A DNA stretch of 64,000 bases from an uncultured Butyrivibrio sp. (GTDB lineage: Bacteria > Bacillota > Clostridia > Lachnospirales > Lachnospiraceae), in NCBI GenBank assembly GCA_947167765.1, contig CAMVJI010000001.1:52795-116794 (forward strand), read 5' to 3'. This document shows, piece after piece, positions 45,083 to 53,677 of this stretch (its first letter is position 1; every line of letters starts with the position of its first letter). The position numbers and the translations under genes are program-made. The notes under the pieces were generated by a model. That model did no database searches, was not told the DNA's origin, and worked only from the letters and a program-made list of their open reading frames with translations.

Positions 45083-46489
45083 GTGATAAAGGATAATCAG
45101 GTACATTTGAATAGGGCACACGTCATAGTGGACGGGCTACTTGTAGCTGGTTCTTATGCGTTGTCTTATTATCTTAAATTTGAATCCATATTTGCTGATA
45201 AAGTGCCAGTTGGACGTCTTTCTATGGAGGTCTATTTTTCGGCACTTTATTTTTTGGTGCCTGCATATCTTTTTCTGTACTACATGGTCCAGCTCTACAC
45301 CTCAAGAAGAGCATTGCGCCTGTGGAATGAATTTGTAGACATAGTCCAGGCCAATGTCATGGGTGTAATTGGGTTCCTGGTTGTTTTGTATTTGATACAC
45401 CAGTCCAACTTTTCCCGAAAGATGATATTCATCTTTTTCATAACGAATATTACCCTGACCACCATTGCCCACTGGCTGCTTCGCAAGTTCCTGCGCTTTA
45501 TCAGGAAAAAGGGCTACAACATCAAGCATATTTTGCTGGTGGGATATTCAAGGGCTGCAGAGGCTTATATTTCAAGGATTCTTGAAAACCCTCAGTGGGG
45601 ATATGAGATTGCAGGCGTATTGGACGACTTTGTTCCGATTGATACCAAGTATCACGGCATCAAGGTTATTGGCAAGATCGACGAGCTCAATAACTACCTT
45701 GAAAATAATAACTACGACGAGATTACCATCACTCTTCCGCTGGATGATTACGACAGGTTGGAGGTGCTGGTTGCAGAGTGCGAAAAGTCCGGCGTCCACA
45801 CCAAGTTCATTCCGGACTACTCATCTCTTTTCCCAAGTAATCCATACACAGAGGACGTTCAGGGTATTCCCGTCATTAACATCAGATACGTGCCCCTTAC
45901 CAATTCAATGAACAAGCTGGCTAAGAGGATCGTGGATATAGTGGGATCTCTTTTCGCCATCATCCTGTTCTCGCCTATCATGCTGATTGCGGCCATTGCC
46001 ATCAAGGCCACCAGCGAGGGACCTATCATCTACAAACAGGAGCGCATCGGCCTGAACGGCGTTCCTTTCAATATGTACAAGTTCAGGACCATGAAGATCC
46101 AGAGCGAGGCTGAGGAAAAGAAAGGCTGGACCACCAAGGGGGATCCAAGAGTTACAAAGATTGGCGGCTTTCTTCGTAAGACCAGCATCGATGAGATGCC
46201 TCAGTTCTTCAATATTTTCATTGGCCAGATGAGCCTTGTGGGACCACGTCCTGAGAGGCCTCAGTTTGTTGAGAAGTTTAAAGAGCAGATTCCAAGGTAT
46301 ATGGTCAAGCACCAGGTTCGTCCTGGGCTTACCGGATGGGCGCAGATCAATGGATATCGTGGGGATACATCCATCAGAAAGCGCATAGATTATGATATTT
46401 ACTACATTGAGAACTGGAGCATGGTCTTTGACTTTAAGATAATGCTTGGAACTATCAGGCATGGCTTCATTAATAAGAATGCATATTGA
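45083..46489 (+). CDS. Polyprenyl-phosphate sugar-1-phosphotransferase (WbaP/WcaJ-like)
   Basis: GTG 45083, seven bases after AAGGG, gives 468 residues. This is the initiating transferase that loads a sugar phosphate on undecaprenyl phosphate. Four N-terminal helices (about 10-125), a nucleotide-fold-like domain (about 140-250, ILLVGYSRAAEAYI) and the catalytic bacterial sugar transferase domain (about 280-468): KRIVDIVGSLFAIILFSP, YKQERIGLNGVPFNMYKFRTM, the TSIDEMPQFFNIFIGQMSLVGPRPERP block and RPGLTGWAQINGYRGDT. Length and layout are typical. It sits right behind structured element B, so regulation of pathway entry through that element is plausible. Confidence 0.95.
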   Translation: MIKDNQVHLNRAHVIVDGLLVAGSYALSYYLKFESIFADKVPVGRLSMEVYFSALYFLVPAYLFLYYMVQLYTSRRALRLWNEFVDIVQANVMGVIGFLVVLYLIHQSNFSRKMIFIFFITNITLTTIAHWLLRKFLRFIRKKGYNIKHILLVGYSRAAEAYISRILENPQWGYEIAGVLDDFVPIDTKYHGIKVIGKIDELNNYLENNNYDEITITLPLDDYDRLEVLVAECEKSGVHTKFIPDYSSLFPSNPYTEDVQGIPVINIRYVPLTNSMNKLAKRIVDIVGSLFAIILFSPIMLIAAIAIKATSEGPIIYKQERIGLNGVPFNMYKFRTMKIQSEAEEKKGWTTKGDPRVTKIGGFLRKTSIDEMPQFFNIFIGQMSLVGPRPERPQFVEKFKEQIPRYMVKHQVRPGLTGWAQINGYRGDTSIRKRIDYDIYYIENWSMVFDFKIMLGTIRHGFINKNAY

Positions 46490-46584
46490 ATAATGCACAA
46501 ATTTGTGGCAATATATATTGGTGCAATTTTTACATTTGTGTAAATTTAAGTTAAGTTTGTTGGGAGTAAGAGGAGAAATTTACC

Positions 46585-47982
46585 ATGTCAAATAGAGACG
46601 ACGAGTATTACGAGAGGGATGAAAGACGTTCACCCCGCAGACGTGACGACAGATACGACGATAGATACGATGACAGATATGAGGACGACTACGACTACGA
46701 CGACAGAGAGTCAAGGCGTCCTGCAAGAAGAGATGGCGCAAGAAGTGCTTCTGGTGCATCTCACAGCGCATCCAGAAATGGTGCCAGCCACAGCTCTTCC
46801 AGAAATGGAGCAGGTCACAGCTCATCAAGGAGCAGCCAGGGCTCAAGAAGCTCACAGGGACGCAGCTCTTCAAGAAGTTCTCAGGGTCGTTCATCACGCG
46901 GTGGCAATGGCCACGGAGGAAATGGCGGCAAGAAAAAGAGCAGCACCAAGGCTATAGTTTTACTGGTTGCTGAGGTACTTGTAGCCTGCATTCTTGTTTA
47001 TGTAGCTTACACTCTTTTCTTTAAGGTAGACGTAACCAAGGTTGGTAAGGTTAACCTCAACGAGGAGGAGATTACCAAGTCCATCAGCGAGACAGTTGCC
47101 AACAACCAGGAGATGTCAGGCTATACCAACATTGCTCTTTTCGGTGTTGACGCCCGTGACGAGCAGCTCACCAAGAACACAAGATCAGATACGATTATGA
47201 TCGCATCTATCAACAACGCTACTGGTGATATCAAGCTCTGCTCAGTATATCGTGACACATACCTTAACCTTTCTAATGACACTTACACCAAGTGTAACGC
47301 AGCATATGCTCAGGGTGGTCCTCTTCAGGCTATCTCAATGCTGAACATGAACCTTGATATGGATATCCAGGACTTCGTTACAATTGGTTTCAGAGGACTT
47401 ACAGACGTAGTTGATGCTCTTGGCGGCGTTACAATAGACGTTACAGATGCTGAGATCTCTCACCTTAACAACTACCAGGCTACAATGGCTCAGGAACTCA
47501 AGCTCAACTATACTCCTGTAAACAGCGCTGGTGTGCAGACACTGAACGGCCTTCAGGCTACTGCTTACTGCCGTATCAGATACACAGCTGGTGATGACTT
47601 CAAGCGTGCTGAGAGACAGAGAACAGTTCTTATGGCCTGCATGGAGAAGGCACAGGGCATGAGCTATTCACAGCTTGAGACAGTTGCCAACAAGGCATTC
47701 GGAGAGACTTACACATCCTTCGACCTTGACGAGATCCTTGCTCTTCTTAAGAATATCACTAACTACAAGATTGTAGACAACAACGGCTTCCCATACGAGG
47801 AGATGCGTGCAACAGGCACTATGGGTAAGGCAGGTAGCTGCGTACTTCCTAAGGATCTTCAGAGCAATGTTAAGTGGCTCCATCAGTTCCTGTTTGATGA
47901 CTCTGCTTACGAGGTTTCACCTGACGTTCAGAAGTATTCTGAGAAGATCGCTGCAGATGTTAGCAAGTACATTGGAGGCTGA
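46585..47982 (+). CDS. LytR-CpsA-Psr (LCP) family glycopolymer ligase
   Basis: LCP enzymes move lipid-linked glycopolymers onto peptidoglycan outside the cell, so this is the likely final step of the locus. The 465 residues comprise a long charged cytoplasmic N-terminus (about 1-120: Asp/Arg/Tyr repeats, then Ser/Gly/Arg/His-rich NGASHSSSRNGAGHSSSRS), one membrane helix (about 122-145) and the LCP domain (about 185-385) with FGVDARD, RSDTIMIASINNATG, the conserved SVYRDTY arginines, DVVDALGGVTIDV and YCRIRYTAGDDFKRAERQR. RBS AAGAGGAG. The disordered head is far longer than in B. subtilis TagT and may be a regulatory or septal-targeting region. Confidence 0.95.
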   Translation: MSNRDDEYYERDERRSPRRRDDRYDDRYDDRYEDDYDYDDRESRRPARRDGARSASGASHSASRNGASHSSSRNGAGHSSSRSSQGSRSSQGRSSSRSSQGRSSRGGNGHGGNGGKKKSSTKAIVLLVAEVLVACILVYVAYTLFFKVDVTKVGKVNLNEEEITKSISETVANNQEMSGYTNIALFGVDARDEQLTKNTRSDTIMIASINNATGDIKLCSVYRDTYLNLSNDTYTKCNAAYAQGGPLQAISMLNMNLDMDIQDFVTIGFRGLTDVVDALGGVTIDVTDAEISHLNNYQATMAQELKLNYTPVNSAGVQTLNGLQATAYCRIRYTAGDDFKRAERQRTVLMACMEKAQGMSYSQLETVANKAFGETYTSFDLDEILALLKNITNYKIVDNNGFPYEEMRATGTMGKAGSCVLPKDLQSNVKWLHQFLFDDSAYEVSPDVQKYSEKIAADVSKYIGG

Positions 47983-48027
47983 TCATAGATCTTTGTCCAT
48001 GGTCACCATAATATAAAGGTTTTCTAT

Positions 48028-48061
48028 CAGGGCTGGGCTTTGTTGAGCCTGGCCCTGTTTT
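48028..48061 (+). terminator. Intrinsic terminator after the LCP gene
   Basis: CAGGGCTGGGCT and AGCCTGGCCCTG form a 12-bp stem (two G-T pairs) with a TTGTTG loop and TTTT. The upstream start of the track ORF at 48040 would lie inside it, which supports ATG 48076 for the next gene. Confidence 0.65.
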
Positions 48062-48075
48062 ACAAAGGTAACAAA

Positions 48076-49017
48076 ATGAGTACAGTAGATGTCATTATTC
48101 CGACCTACAAACCGGATATATCTCTTTTCCGCCTGATCGATGATCTGGAGAGGCAGGCACTTCGTCCATCCAGCATTATCATCATGAATACCGAGGAGCG
48201 CTTCTACCAGGAGCTCCTTGATAAGTCTTCGGAGAATCCACAGGACAAATACGACAACATAATAGTAAGGCACGTGGAGAAAAGAGATTTCGACCACGGA
48301 AACACCAGAAACCAGGGCGTAAGCTTATCTAAAGCGGACTTCTTTTTGATGATGACCCAGGATGCTTTTCCAAGGGACAAGATGCTGATTAGTAGCCTTT
48401 CTAAGGCCCTTGAAGATCCGCAGGTTGCTGCAGCCTACGGCCGTCAGTATCCAAAGACAGACTGTAACCTGGCTGAGAGGTACGCAAGAAAATTCAACTA
48501 TCCTAATGAGCCCATGAGGAAGACGCAAGGCGACGTAGAGAGGCTGGGGATCAAGACCTACTTCTGCTCCAATGTGTGTGCCATGTACAGGCGCGATGTT
48601 TTTGACAGGCTTGGAGGCTTTACCAAAAAGACCATCTTTAACGAGGATATGGTGTACGCAGGGAGCGCCTGCCAGAAGGGATACGCCATCTGCTATGTTC
48701 CGGAGGCTGGTGTTATCCACTCTCACAACTACACCTACATGCAGCAGTTCCACAGAAACTTTGATCTTGGAGTTTCACAGACTGAGCACCCTGAGATTTT
48801 TGGCTCCCTTAAGTCTGAGACTGAAGGCAAGAAGATGGTAAAAGAGACCATAGAGCATTTCAGACGCATAGGAAAGGGGTATCTCATCCCAGATTATGTG
48901 ATCATGTGCGGTTTCAGGTTTCTTGGTTACAAGCTTGGAAGGAACTATAGAAAACTTCCTAAGTGGCTGGTTAAGGCCTTTGCTTCCAATAAGGAGTATT
49001 TTACAAAATGGAAATAG
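48076..49017 (+). CDS. Family 2 glycosyltransferase (rhamnosyltransferase-like)
   Basis: ATG 48076 gives 313 residues. Motifs STVDVIIPTYKPDISLFRLI, the FDHGNTRNQGVSLSKADFFLMMTQDAFP stretch with its acidic metal site, FNEDMVYAGSACQKGY and a basic C-terminal tail resemble the rhamnosyltransferases of rhamnan-type surface glycans (RgpA/B/F-like GT2 group). Cytoplasmic, membrane-associated. It overlaps the following alarmone synthetase gene by ten bases, so the two are translated together. dTDP-rhamnose use is only suggested by rfbABC in the same window. Confidence 0.88.
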   Translation: MSTVDVIIPTYKPDISLFRLIDDLERQALRPSSIIIMNTEERFYQELLDKSSENPQDKYDNIIVRHVEKRDFDHGNTRNQGVSLSKADFFLMMTQDAFPRDKMLISSLSKALEDPQVAAAYGRQYPKTDCNLAERYARKFNYPNEPMRKTQGDVERLGIKTYFCSNVCAMYRRDVFDRLGGFTKKTIFNEDMVYAGSACQKGYAICYVPEAGVIHSHNYTYMQQFHRNFDLGVSQTEHPEIFGSLKSETEGKKMVKETIEHFRRIGKGYLIPDYVIMCGFRFLGYKLGRNYRKLPKWLVKAFASNKEYFTKWK

Positions 49018-49661
49018 ATTTAGCGGGATTTGATATTAAGATATCCGACGATATTAACACCTGGGAGGAAGTTAACCTCCTTTACAACTCTGCTCTTAAG
49101 CAGATCCAGACCAAGATAGAGATCCTTAACGAGGAGTTTCAGGAGGTTCACAGATATAATCCCATAGAGCACGTTAAGGCAAGGGTCAAGGCTCCTGAGA
49201 GCATCGTAAAAAAGCTCAAGAGAAACGGCTATGAGTCCACCATCGAGAACATGGTGCGCTACGTCAACGACATAGCTGGTATTCGTATCATATGCTCTTT
49301 TACATCGGATATTTACAGGATCGCTGAGATGATCAGCAACCAGAAGGACATTCAGGTCCTGACAGTTAAGGATTACATCATGAATCCCAAGGCAAGCGGC
49401 TATCGCAGCTATCACATGATAGTGTCTCTGCCTGTGTATCTGTCTGACCGTATCGTTAATGTCAAGGTGGAAATTCAGATAAGGACTGTTGCCATGGATT
49501 TCTGGGCTTCTCTTGAGCACAAGATCCAGTACAAATTTGAGGGTAAGGCTCCGCAGCATATCAATGCAGAGCTCCACGAGTGTGCCACCATGGTTTCAAA
49601 CCTTGATGAGAAGATGCTGCAGCTCAATGATGAGATTTTGGCGGTGGAAGCTGAAAAATGA
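49008..49661 (+). CDS. Small alarmone synthetase (RelQ/YjbM-like GTP pyrophosphokinase)
   Basis: A 217-residue stand-alone RelA/SpoT synthetase domain without hydrolase or regulatory domains, the size of RelQ-type enzymes that make (p)ppGpp. Seen: HVKARVKAPESIVKKLKRNGY (ATP-binding basic region), VNDIAGIRIICSFTSDIYRI with the catalytic aspartate, MNPKASGYRSYHMIV (GTP-binding) and VEIQIRTVAMDFWASLEHKIQYK with the catalytic glutamate. Translationally coupled to the GT2 upstream by a ten-base overlap, which ties stringent-response signalling to surface-glycan expression. Full length with intact motifs. Confidence 0.95.
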   Translation: MEIDLAGFDIKISDDINTWEEVNLLYNSALKQIQTKIEILNEEFQEVHRYNPIEHVKARVKAPESIVKKLKRNGYESTIENMVRYVNDIAGIRIICSFTSDIYRIAEMISNQKDIQVLTVKDYIMNPKASGYRSYHMIVSLPVYLSDRIVNVKVEIQIRTVAMDFWASLEHKIQYKFEGKAPQHINAELHECATMVSNLDEKMLQLNDEILAVEAEK

Positions 49662-50053
49662 GGCTACAGCGCGAAGCACTCCGCTGCTGAGCGCGTGAGA
49701 AAATGATTCAGATGTTTGCCGGACCTTGCCGAAGGCACTTTATTGTCCGGCAAATCATTAATGAGCGAAGCTCATTAATGAGGAGTGGCCAGACACGTTT
49801 CCGTGCCCGGCCTATTATGAAAAAATCTATCTTTCTAATTAGCTAGCCATATTGCCTGCGGCTATGGTATTAATATACAAGGCAATTATGAACAAATTAT
49901 GAACGACCAGTGAACAAATGGTGAAAGTGTCCAATAAAAACCTTTGAAGCAATATAAACTTGTCTAATTTGCATAATAAATGATAAGCTAGACTAGATGT
50001 AAAATATGGCGAAGAGCTCTTTTGCCCATCGCCAATGTTGGGGAGGAATTACC
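49662..50053 (+). other. Intergenic region with three strong hairpins
   Basis: 392 bases without a gene. TTTGCCGGAC/GTCCGGCAAA (49715-49754), ATTAATGAGC-GAA-GCTCATTAAT (49757-49779) and GGCC...CACG/CGTG...GGCC (49787-49812) are consecutive perfect hairpins. ATTGCC/GGCAAT (49851-49886) forms a fourth, looser one. None has a plus-strand T-run, but the third is preceded on the minus strand by TTTTTTCATAATA. From 49880 the sequence is AT-rich and should hold the promoter of the next gene, with no clear consensus. Confidence 0.5.
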
Positions 50054-50551
50054 ATGGAAAACTTTATGGACAAATTAGCTGAGAAAATTGGCACCCGCGA
50101 TATTATTAAGGCCAATGCTCAGGCAGAAGCCATGGAAGCTGAGAGGACCAGGCAGGAAGCTGAGCAGTACAAAATCCAGCTTGAGGAATTAAAGGCCGGG
50201 GAAACAGAACATAAGAAAGCCATCGACGATATGGGCAAGACTCTTGAGGAGTTAACTAAGAGGATGGATGACTCCGATACAAAGGTCCATGACGTTGGCG
50301 TTCAGGTATACAGAAACGTTCAGGCCATTGTTGAAAAGGGCCAGGACAAGGAATTTGAGGAGCTTGAGAGCCTCAAAAAGAAACTGGATAAAAACGAAGA
50401 GGAATTCAAGGAGCTTTCAAACAAGCTTGAGTCAATTTTGGTTGGCGTCGACACTGGAAGCAGCGGCGTTAAGCCTCTTCTTGTTATTACTATGCTCATT
50501 GCAGCAGCTGATCTTGTGATCAATATTCTTAGGATTTTAGGTATTATTTGA
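50054..50551 (+). CDS. Coiled-coil protein with C-terminal membrane anchor
   Basis: ATG 50054 behind GGGGAGGAATTACC gives 165 residues. An almost continuous heptad pattern (about 20-130, with EAMEAERTRQEAEQYKIQLE and EELESLKKKLDKNEEEFKEL) is followed by a C-terminal hydrophobic segment (LLVITMLIAAADLVINILRI). This tail-anchored design leaves the coiled coil in the cytoplasm. No family recognised. It ends at the start region of the M23 peptidase gene, which suggests coupling and perhaps a structural or septal role. Function unknown. Confidence 0.75.
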   Translation: MENFMDKLAEKIGTRDIIKANAQAEAMEAERTRQEAEQYKIQLEELKAGETEHKKAIDDMGKTLEELTKRMDDSDTKVHDVGVQVYRNVQAIVEKGQDKEFEELESLKKKLDKNEEEFKELSNKLESILVGVDTGSSGVKPLLVITMLIAAADLVINILRILGII

Positions 50552-50553
50552 TA

Positions 50554-52149
50554 ATGAATTTAGCTCGTACAGTTTTTAGAAGAAAGATCAAGATATGGTT
50601 TCTTCACTCTGCACTTATCGTCATCACAGCCTGGATACTGTTTATGCCAAGCTTTGTGAAGTACGAAAAGGGTGGGGACAATATCTTTTCCGTTAAACTT
50701 AATAACCAGGTGGTTGGAACAGCCGGAACTAAAGAGGAAGCATATAAGGCCTTAAGGGAAGCAAGGCGTTCAATTTCAAGGGGCAATGACGAACTGGTCT
50801 TGTCCCGCGCTGACCTCTCTGTTGAGGGAAACAATGTTCTCTTTGGAGAGATTGACTCCGTATCCCGCATGGCCAGCAACATGGCAGCGGTTTTAAAGAA
50901 CAGCGAAAAGAGTACTCTAAACCGCGCATATTCCATCAAGATCAACGAGTTTTCCATCAATCTTGGAAGTACTGCTGATGTTATGGAGCTTTTATCTACA
51001 GCTCTTTATAACTATGACACTCAGCGCCTTTATAACGTTGATCTGGTCCTTGATACTGAGAGAGAGGTTAACGTGCTGACTCCTCAGGTCCAGAGCAAGG
51101 AAGAGGTGAAAAAAGAGGAAGAAAAGGCCGAGAGTAGCACCAGCATGCCACAGGCAGGTTTTGTTGCTGAGCTTACTCAGATCGTCAACGACGCCAAGCC
51201 AATTGCTTACGACAGGGACTTTTCTGATTATGTGCTTGGCCTTCAGACCATGGACTTTGCAGATAAGGTGGAGATTGTTGAGTGCTATCTTCCGGACAGC
51301 GAGATCTCAGATCTTTCTACCGCCATCGATGATGTGACCAAGGATAAAGAGACTAACCAGATCTACGAGGTACAGTCAGGAGATACATTGGGACTTATCG
51401 CCCAGAAGTTTGACCTTACTGTTGATGACCTGGTTGCCATGAACGAGTCACTTGAAAACGAGAACACCACCATAAGAGTTCAGGATAACCTGATCGTTAC
51501 TGTTCCTGAGCCTGAGCTTTCTGTGGTTTATCAGGTACAGGAGTACTACGAAGAGGACTACGAGGCAGAGGTACAGTACGTGCCCAACGATTCCTGGTAC
51601 ACCACCCAGAGTAAGGTCATCCAGGAGCCATCAGCAGGACACCGCAAGGTTGTAGCTCTTGTCACTTATACAGATAACAGCGAGGACAGCAGGGAGATCG
51701 TCAAGGAAGAGATCACCTACATGGCTGTTCCCAAGATCGTTGAGAGAGGAACCATTGTTCCACCTACATATATCAAGCCTATTTCCGGCGGAAGACTTAC
51801 TTCCGGATTTGGAAAAAGAAGTCGTCCCACCAGAGGCGCCAGCACCTACCATAAGGGTGTTGACTGGTCTACACCAGTTGGAACCTCAGTTGTGGCATCT
51901 TCTTCCGGAACTGTAACAAGAGCCGGATGGGGAAGCGGATACGGATACTGTGTATACATAAGGCACCCAGACGGCAGGGAGACCAGGTATGGACATCTGT
52001 CCAAGGTACTTGTCCGCGTTGGACAGTCTGTATCCCAGGGACAGAGGATTGCTCTTTCAGGAAATACTGGTGTGTCCACAGGACCTCACCTTCATTTTGA
52101 AATCCTTATAAACGGATCTCAGGTAAATCCGCTTAATTACTTGAACTAA
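50554..52149 (+). CDS. LysM-G5-M23 cell-wall endopeptidase
   Basis: ATG 50554 is preferred to TTG 50548, giving 531 residues. One N-terminal anchor helix (about 12-28), a beta/alpha region, LysM (about 270-318, YEVQSGDTLGLIAQKFDL), G5 domain (about 325-405, YTDNSEDSREIVKEE) and C-terminal M23 peptidase (about 415-525). The zinc and catalytic residues are present in HKGVDWSTPVG and GPHLHFEI. It should cut peptidoglycan cross-links outside the membrane. The order resembles Clostridial DipM-like division or sporulation hydrolases. It follows the coiled-coil protein directly and precedes murA, forming a small wall-maintenance group. Confidence 0.94.
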   Translation: MNLARTVFRRKIKIWFLHSALIVITAWILFMPSFVKYEKGGDNIFSVKLNNQVVGTAGTKEEAYKALREARRSISRGNDELVLSRADLSVEGNNVLFGEIDSVSRMASNMAAVLKNSEKSTLNRAYSIKINEFSINLGSTADVMELLSTALYNYDTQRLYNVDLVLDTEREVNVLTPQVQSKEEVKKEEEKAESSTSMPQAGFVAELTQIVNDAKPIAYDRDFSDYVLGLQTMDFADKVEIVECYLPDSEISDLSTAIDDVTKDKETNQIYEVQSGDTLGLIAQKFDLTVDDLVAMNESLENENTTIRVQDNLIVTVPEPELSVVYQVQEYYEEDYEAEVQYVPNDSWYTTQSKVIQEPSAGHRKVVALVTYTDNSEDSREIVKEEITYMAVPKIVERGTIVPPTYIKPISGGRLTSGFGKRSRPTRGASTYHKGVDWSTPVGTSVVASSSGTVTRAGWGSGYGYCVYIRHPDGRETRYGHLSKVLVRVGQSVSQGQRIALSGNTGVSTGPHLHFEILINGSQVNPLNYLN

Positions 52150-52169
52150 CAAGGGTTTTGGGTATCGGT

Positions 52170-52198
52170 TTTACAAATATCTTTTCTTGTGGTATAAC
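52170..52198 (+). promoter_or_regulatory. Promoter of murA
   Basis: TTTACA (52170-52175), exactly 17 bases, then TGG-extended TATAAC (52193-52198), 36 bases before the murA ATG. Five of six matches in each box make this one of the best promoters in the window. Confidence 0.7.
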
Positions 52199-52233
52199 AT
52201 ATACTTGTTCAAGAATGCAAAAGAGAGATTTAT

Positions 52234-53523
52234 ATGGAAAAATATATAATTAAAGGCGGAAATCCGCTTGTAGGCGAGGTTGAGATTGGCGGCGCCAAAA
52301 ATGCCGCCCTTGCAATTTTAGCCGCAGCCACAATGACGGATGAGACTGTCGTTATCGACAACATGCCAGACGCTTCAGATACCAATGCAATGCTTCAGGC
52401 TATCGAGAGCATCGGCGCTCACGTTGAGAGAACCAGCAGACATTCTGTTAAGATCAACGCCTCACAGATCCGCAGTTATACAATTGAAAATGATTATATC
52501 AAGAAAATCAGAGCAGGCTACTACCTGCTTGGAGCACTTCTTGGCAAGTATAAGAGCGCAGGTGTTGCCCTTCCTGGAGGATGCCACATCGGCCTTCGTC
52601 CTATCGACCAGCATATCAAGGGCTTTACTGCACTTGGCGCTAAGGTTTCTATTCAGGGCATCATCTATGCAGAGGCTGAGCACCTTGTAGGAAGCCATAT
52701 CTACCTGGACGTTGTCAGCGTAGGAGCTACCATCAATATCATGATGGCTGCTGCAATGGCAGAGGGTAAGACTATCATCGAGAACGCAGCAAAAGAGCCC
52801 CACGTAGTTGATATTGCCAACTTCCTTAACAGTATGGGAGCCAACATCAAAGGCGCAGGTACTGATGTTATCCGTATCAGAGGTGTTGAGAAGCTCCATG
52901 GAACAGAGTACACCATCATCCCTGACCAGATCGAGGCTGGCACATTTATGCTGGCTGCAGCTGCAACCATGGGTGATGTTACAGTTAAAAATGTTATTCC
53001 CAAGCACCTTGAGTCCATAAGTGCCAAGCTTGTGGAGATGGGATGTCAGATTCATGAGTCTGATGATGAAGTCAGAGTTGTGGCAACCAAGAGACTTCAG
53101 AATACCCACGTCAAGACACTGCCATATCCTGGATATCCAACAGATATGCAGCCACAGATCACAGTGGCCCTTGGTCTTGCCAGTGGTATCAGTATTGTAA
53201 CAGAGAGTATTTTTGAGAGCAGATTTAAATATGTGGATGAGCTCACCAGAATGGGAGCCAACATCAAGGTAGAAGGCAGCACCGCCATCATCGAAGGCGT
53301 TGAGCGCTACACAGGAGCCACAGTTTCAGCCCCTGACCTCAGAGCAGGCGCAGCCCTTGTAATTGCAGCTCTCACCGCAGAAGGCTATTCTACCGTAGAA
53401 GATATCAAGTACATCCTCCGTGGATATGAGGACTTCGACGTTAAGCTCCGTGAGCTTGGCGCCCAGATCGAAATGGTGGATGACGACAAAGACATACAGA
53501 AATTCAAATTAAAACACGCCTGA
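52234..53523 (+). CDS. murA: UDP-N-acetylglucosamine 1-carboxyvinyltransferase
   Basis: Catalyses the committed step of peptidoglycan precursor synthesis, transfer of enolpyruvate from PEP to UDP-GlcNAc. The 429 residues are full length. Early GAKNAALAILAA (substrate lysine/asparagine), the active-site loop PGGCHIGLRPIDQH with Cys at about 117 (the fosfomycin target position), later PGYPTDMQPQ and DLRAGAALVIAAL. The Cys loop reads HIGLRP where E. coli has AIGPRP. Its own promoter and terminator make it monocistronic. Confidence 0.96.
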   Translation: MEKYIIKGGNPLVGEVEIGGAKNAALAILAAATMTDETVVIDNMPDASDTNAMLQAIESIGAHVERTSRHSVKINASQIRSYTIENDYIKKIRAGYYLLGALLGKYKSAGVALPGGCHIGLRPIDQHIKGFTALGAKVSIQGIIYAEAEHLVGSHIYLDVVSVGATINIMMAAAMAEGKTIIENAAKEPHVVDIANFLNSMGANIKGAGTDVIRIRGVEKLHGTEYTIIPDQIEAGTFMLAAAATMGDVTVKNVIPKHLESISAKLVEMGCQIHESDDEVRVVATKRLQNTHVKTLPYPGYPTDMQPQITVALGLASGISIVTESIFESRFKYVDELTRMGANIKVEGSTAIIEGVERYTGATVSAPDLRAGAALVIAALTAEGYSTVEDIKYILRGYEDFDVKLRELGAQIEMVDDDKDIQKFKLKHA

Positions 53524-53545
53524 GCGATGCTCAAGCGTGTTTTTT
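53513..53545 (+). terminator. Intrinsic terminator of murA, overlapping its stop codon
   Basis: ACACGC-c-TGAGC, loop GAT, GCTCA-a-GCGTGT, then TTTTT. The TGA stop of murA lies inside the 5' arm, so the terminator begins within the coding sequence. Confidence 0.88.
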
Positions 53546-53546
53546 C

Positions 53547-53677
53547 ATGACACAGTGACGGTTCTGCTGACAAGACACGGGGACGCAAGACACGGGGACG
53601 GTTCTCTTGACTCATTGTATGCAATAAGTCAAGAGAACCGTCCCCGTGTCTTGTCAGCAGAACCGTCGCTGTGTCAT
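53547..53677. repeat. REP/BIME-like inverted repeat
   Basis: Two arms of the motif TGACACAG...GACGGTTCTGCTGACAAGACACGGGGACGG face each other around CATTGTATGCAATA and pair almost fully. The left arm has an extra 15-base unit, CAAGACACGGGGACG, duplicated in tandem. GACACGGGGACGGTTC-type palindromes are dispersed in many bacterial genomes and are often associated with REP-associated (Y1) transposases (from memory). No transposase is in the window. It sits exactly between convergent murA and the HD-GYP gene. Confidence 0.75.
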
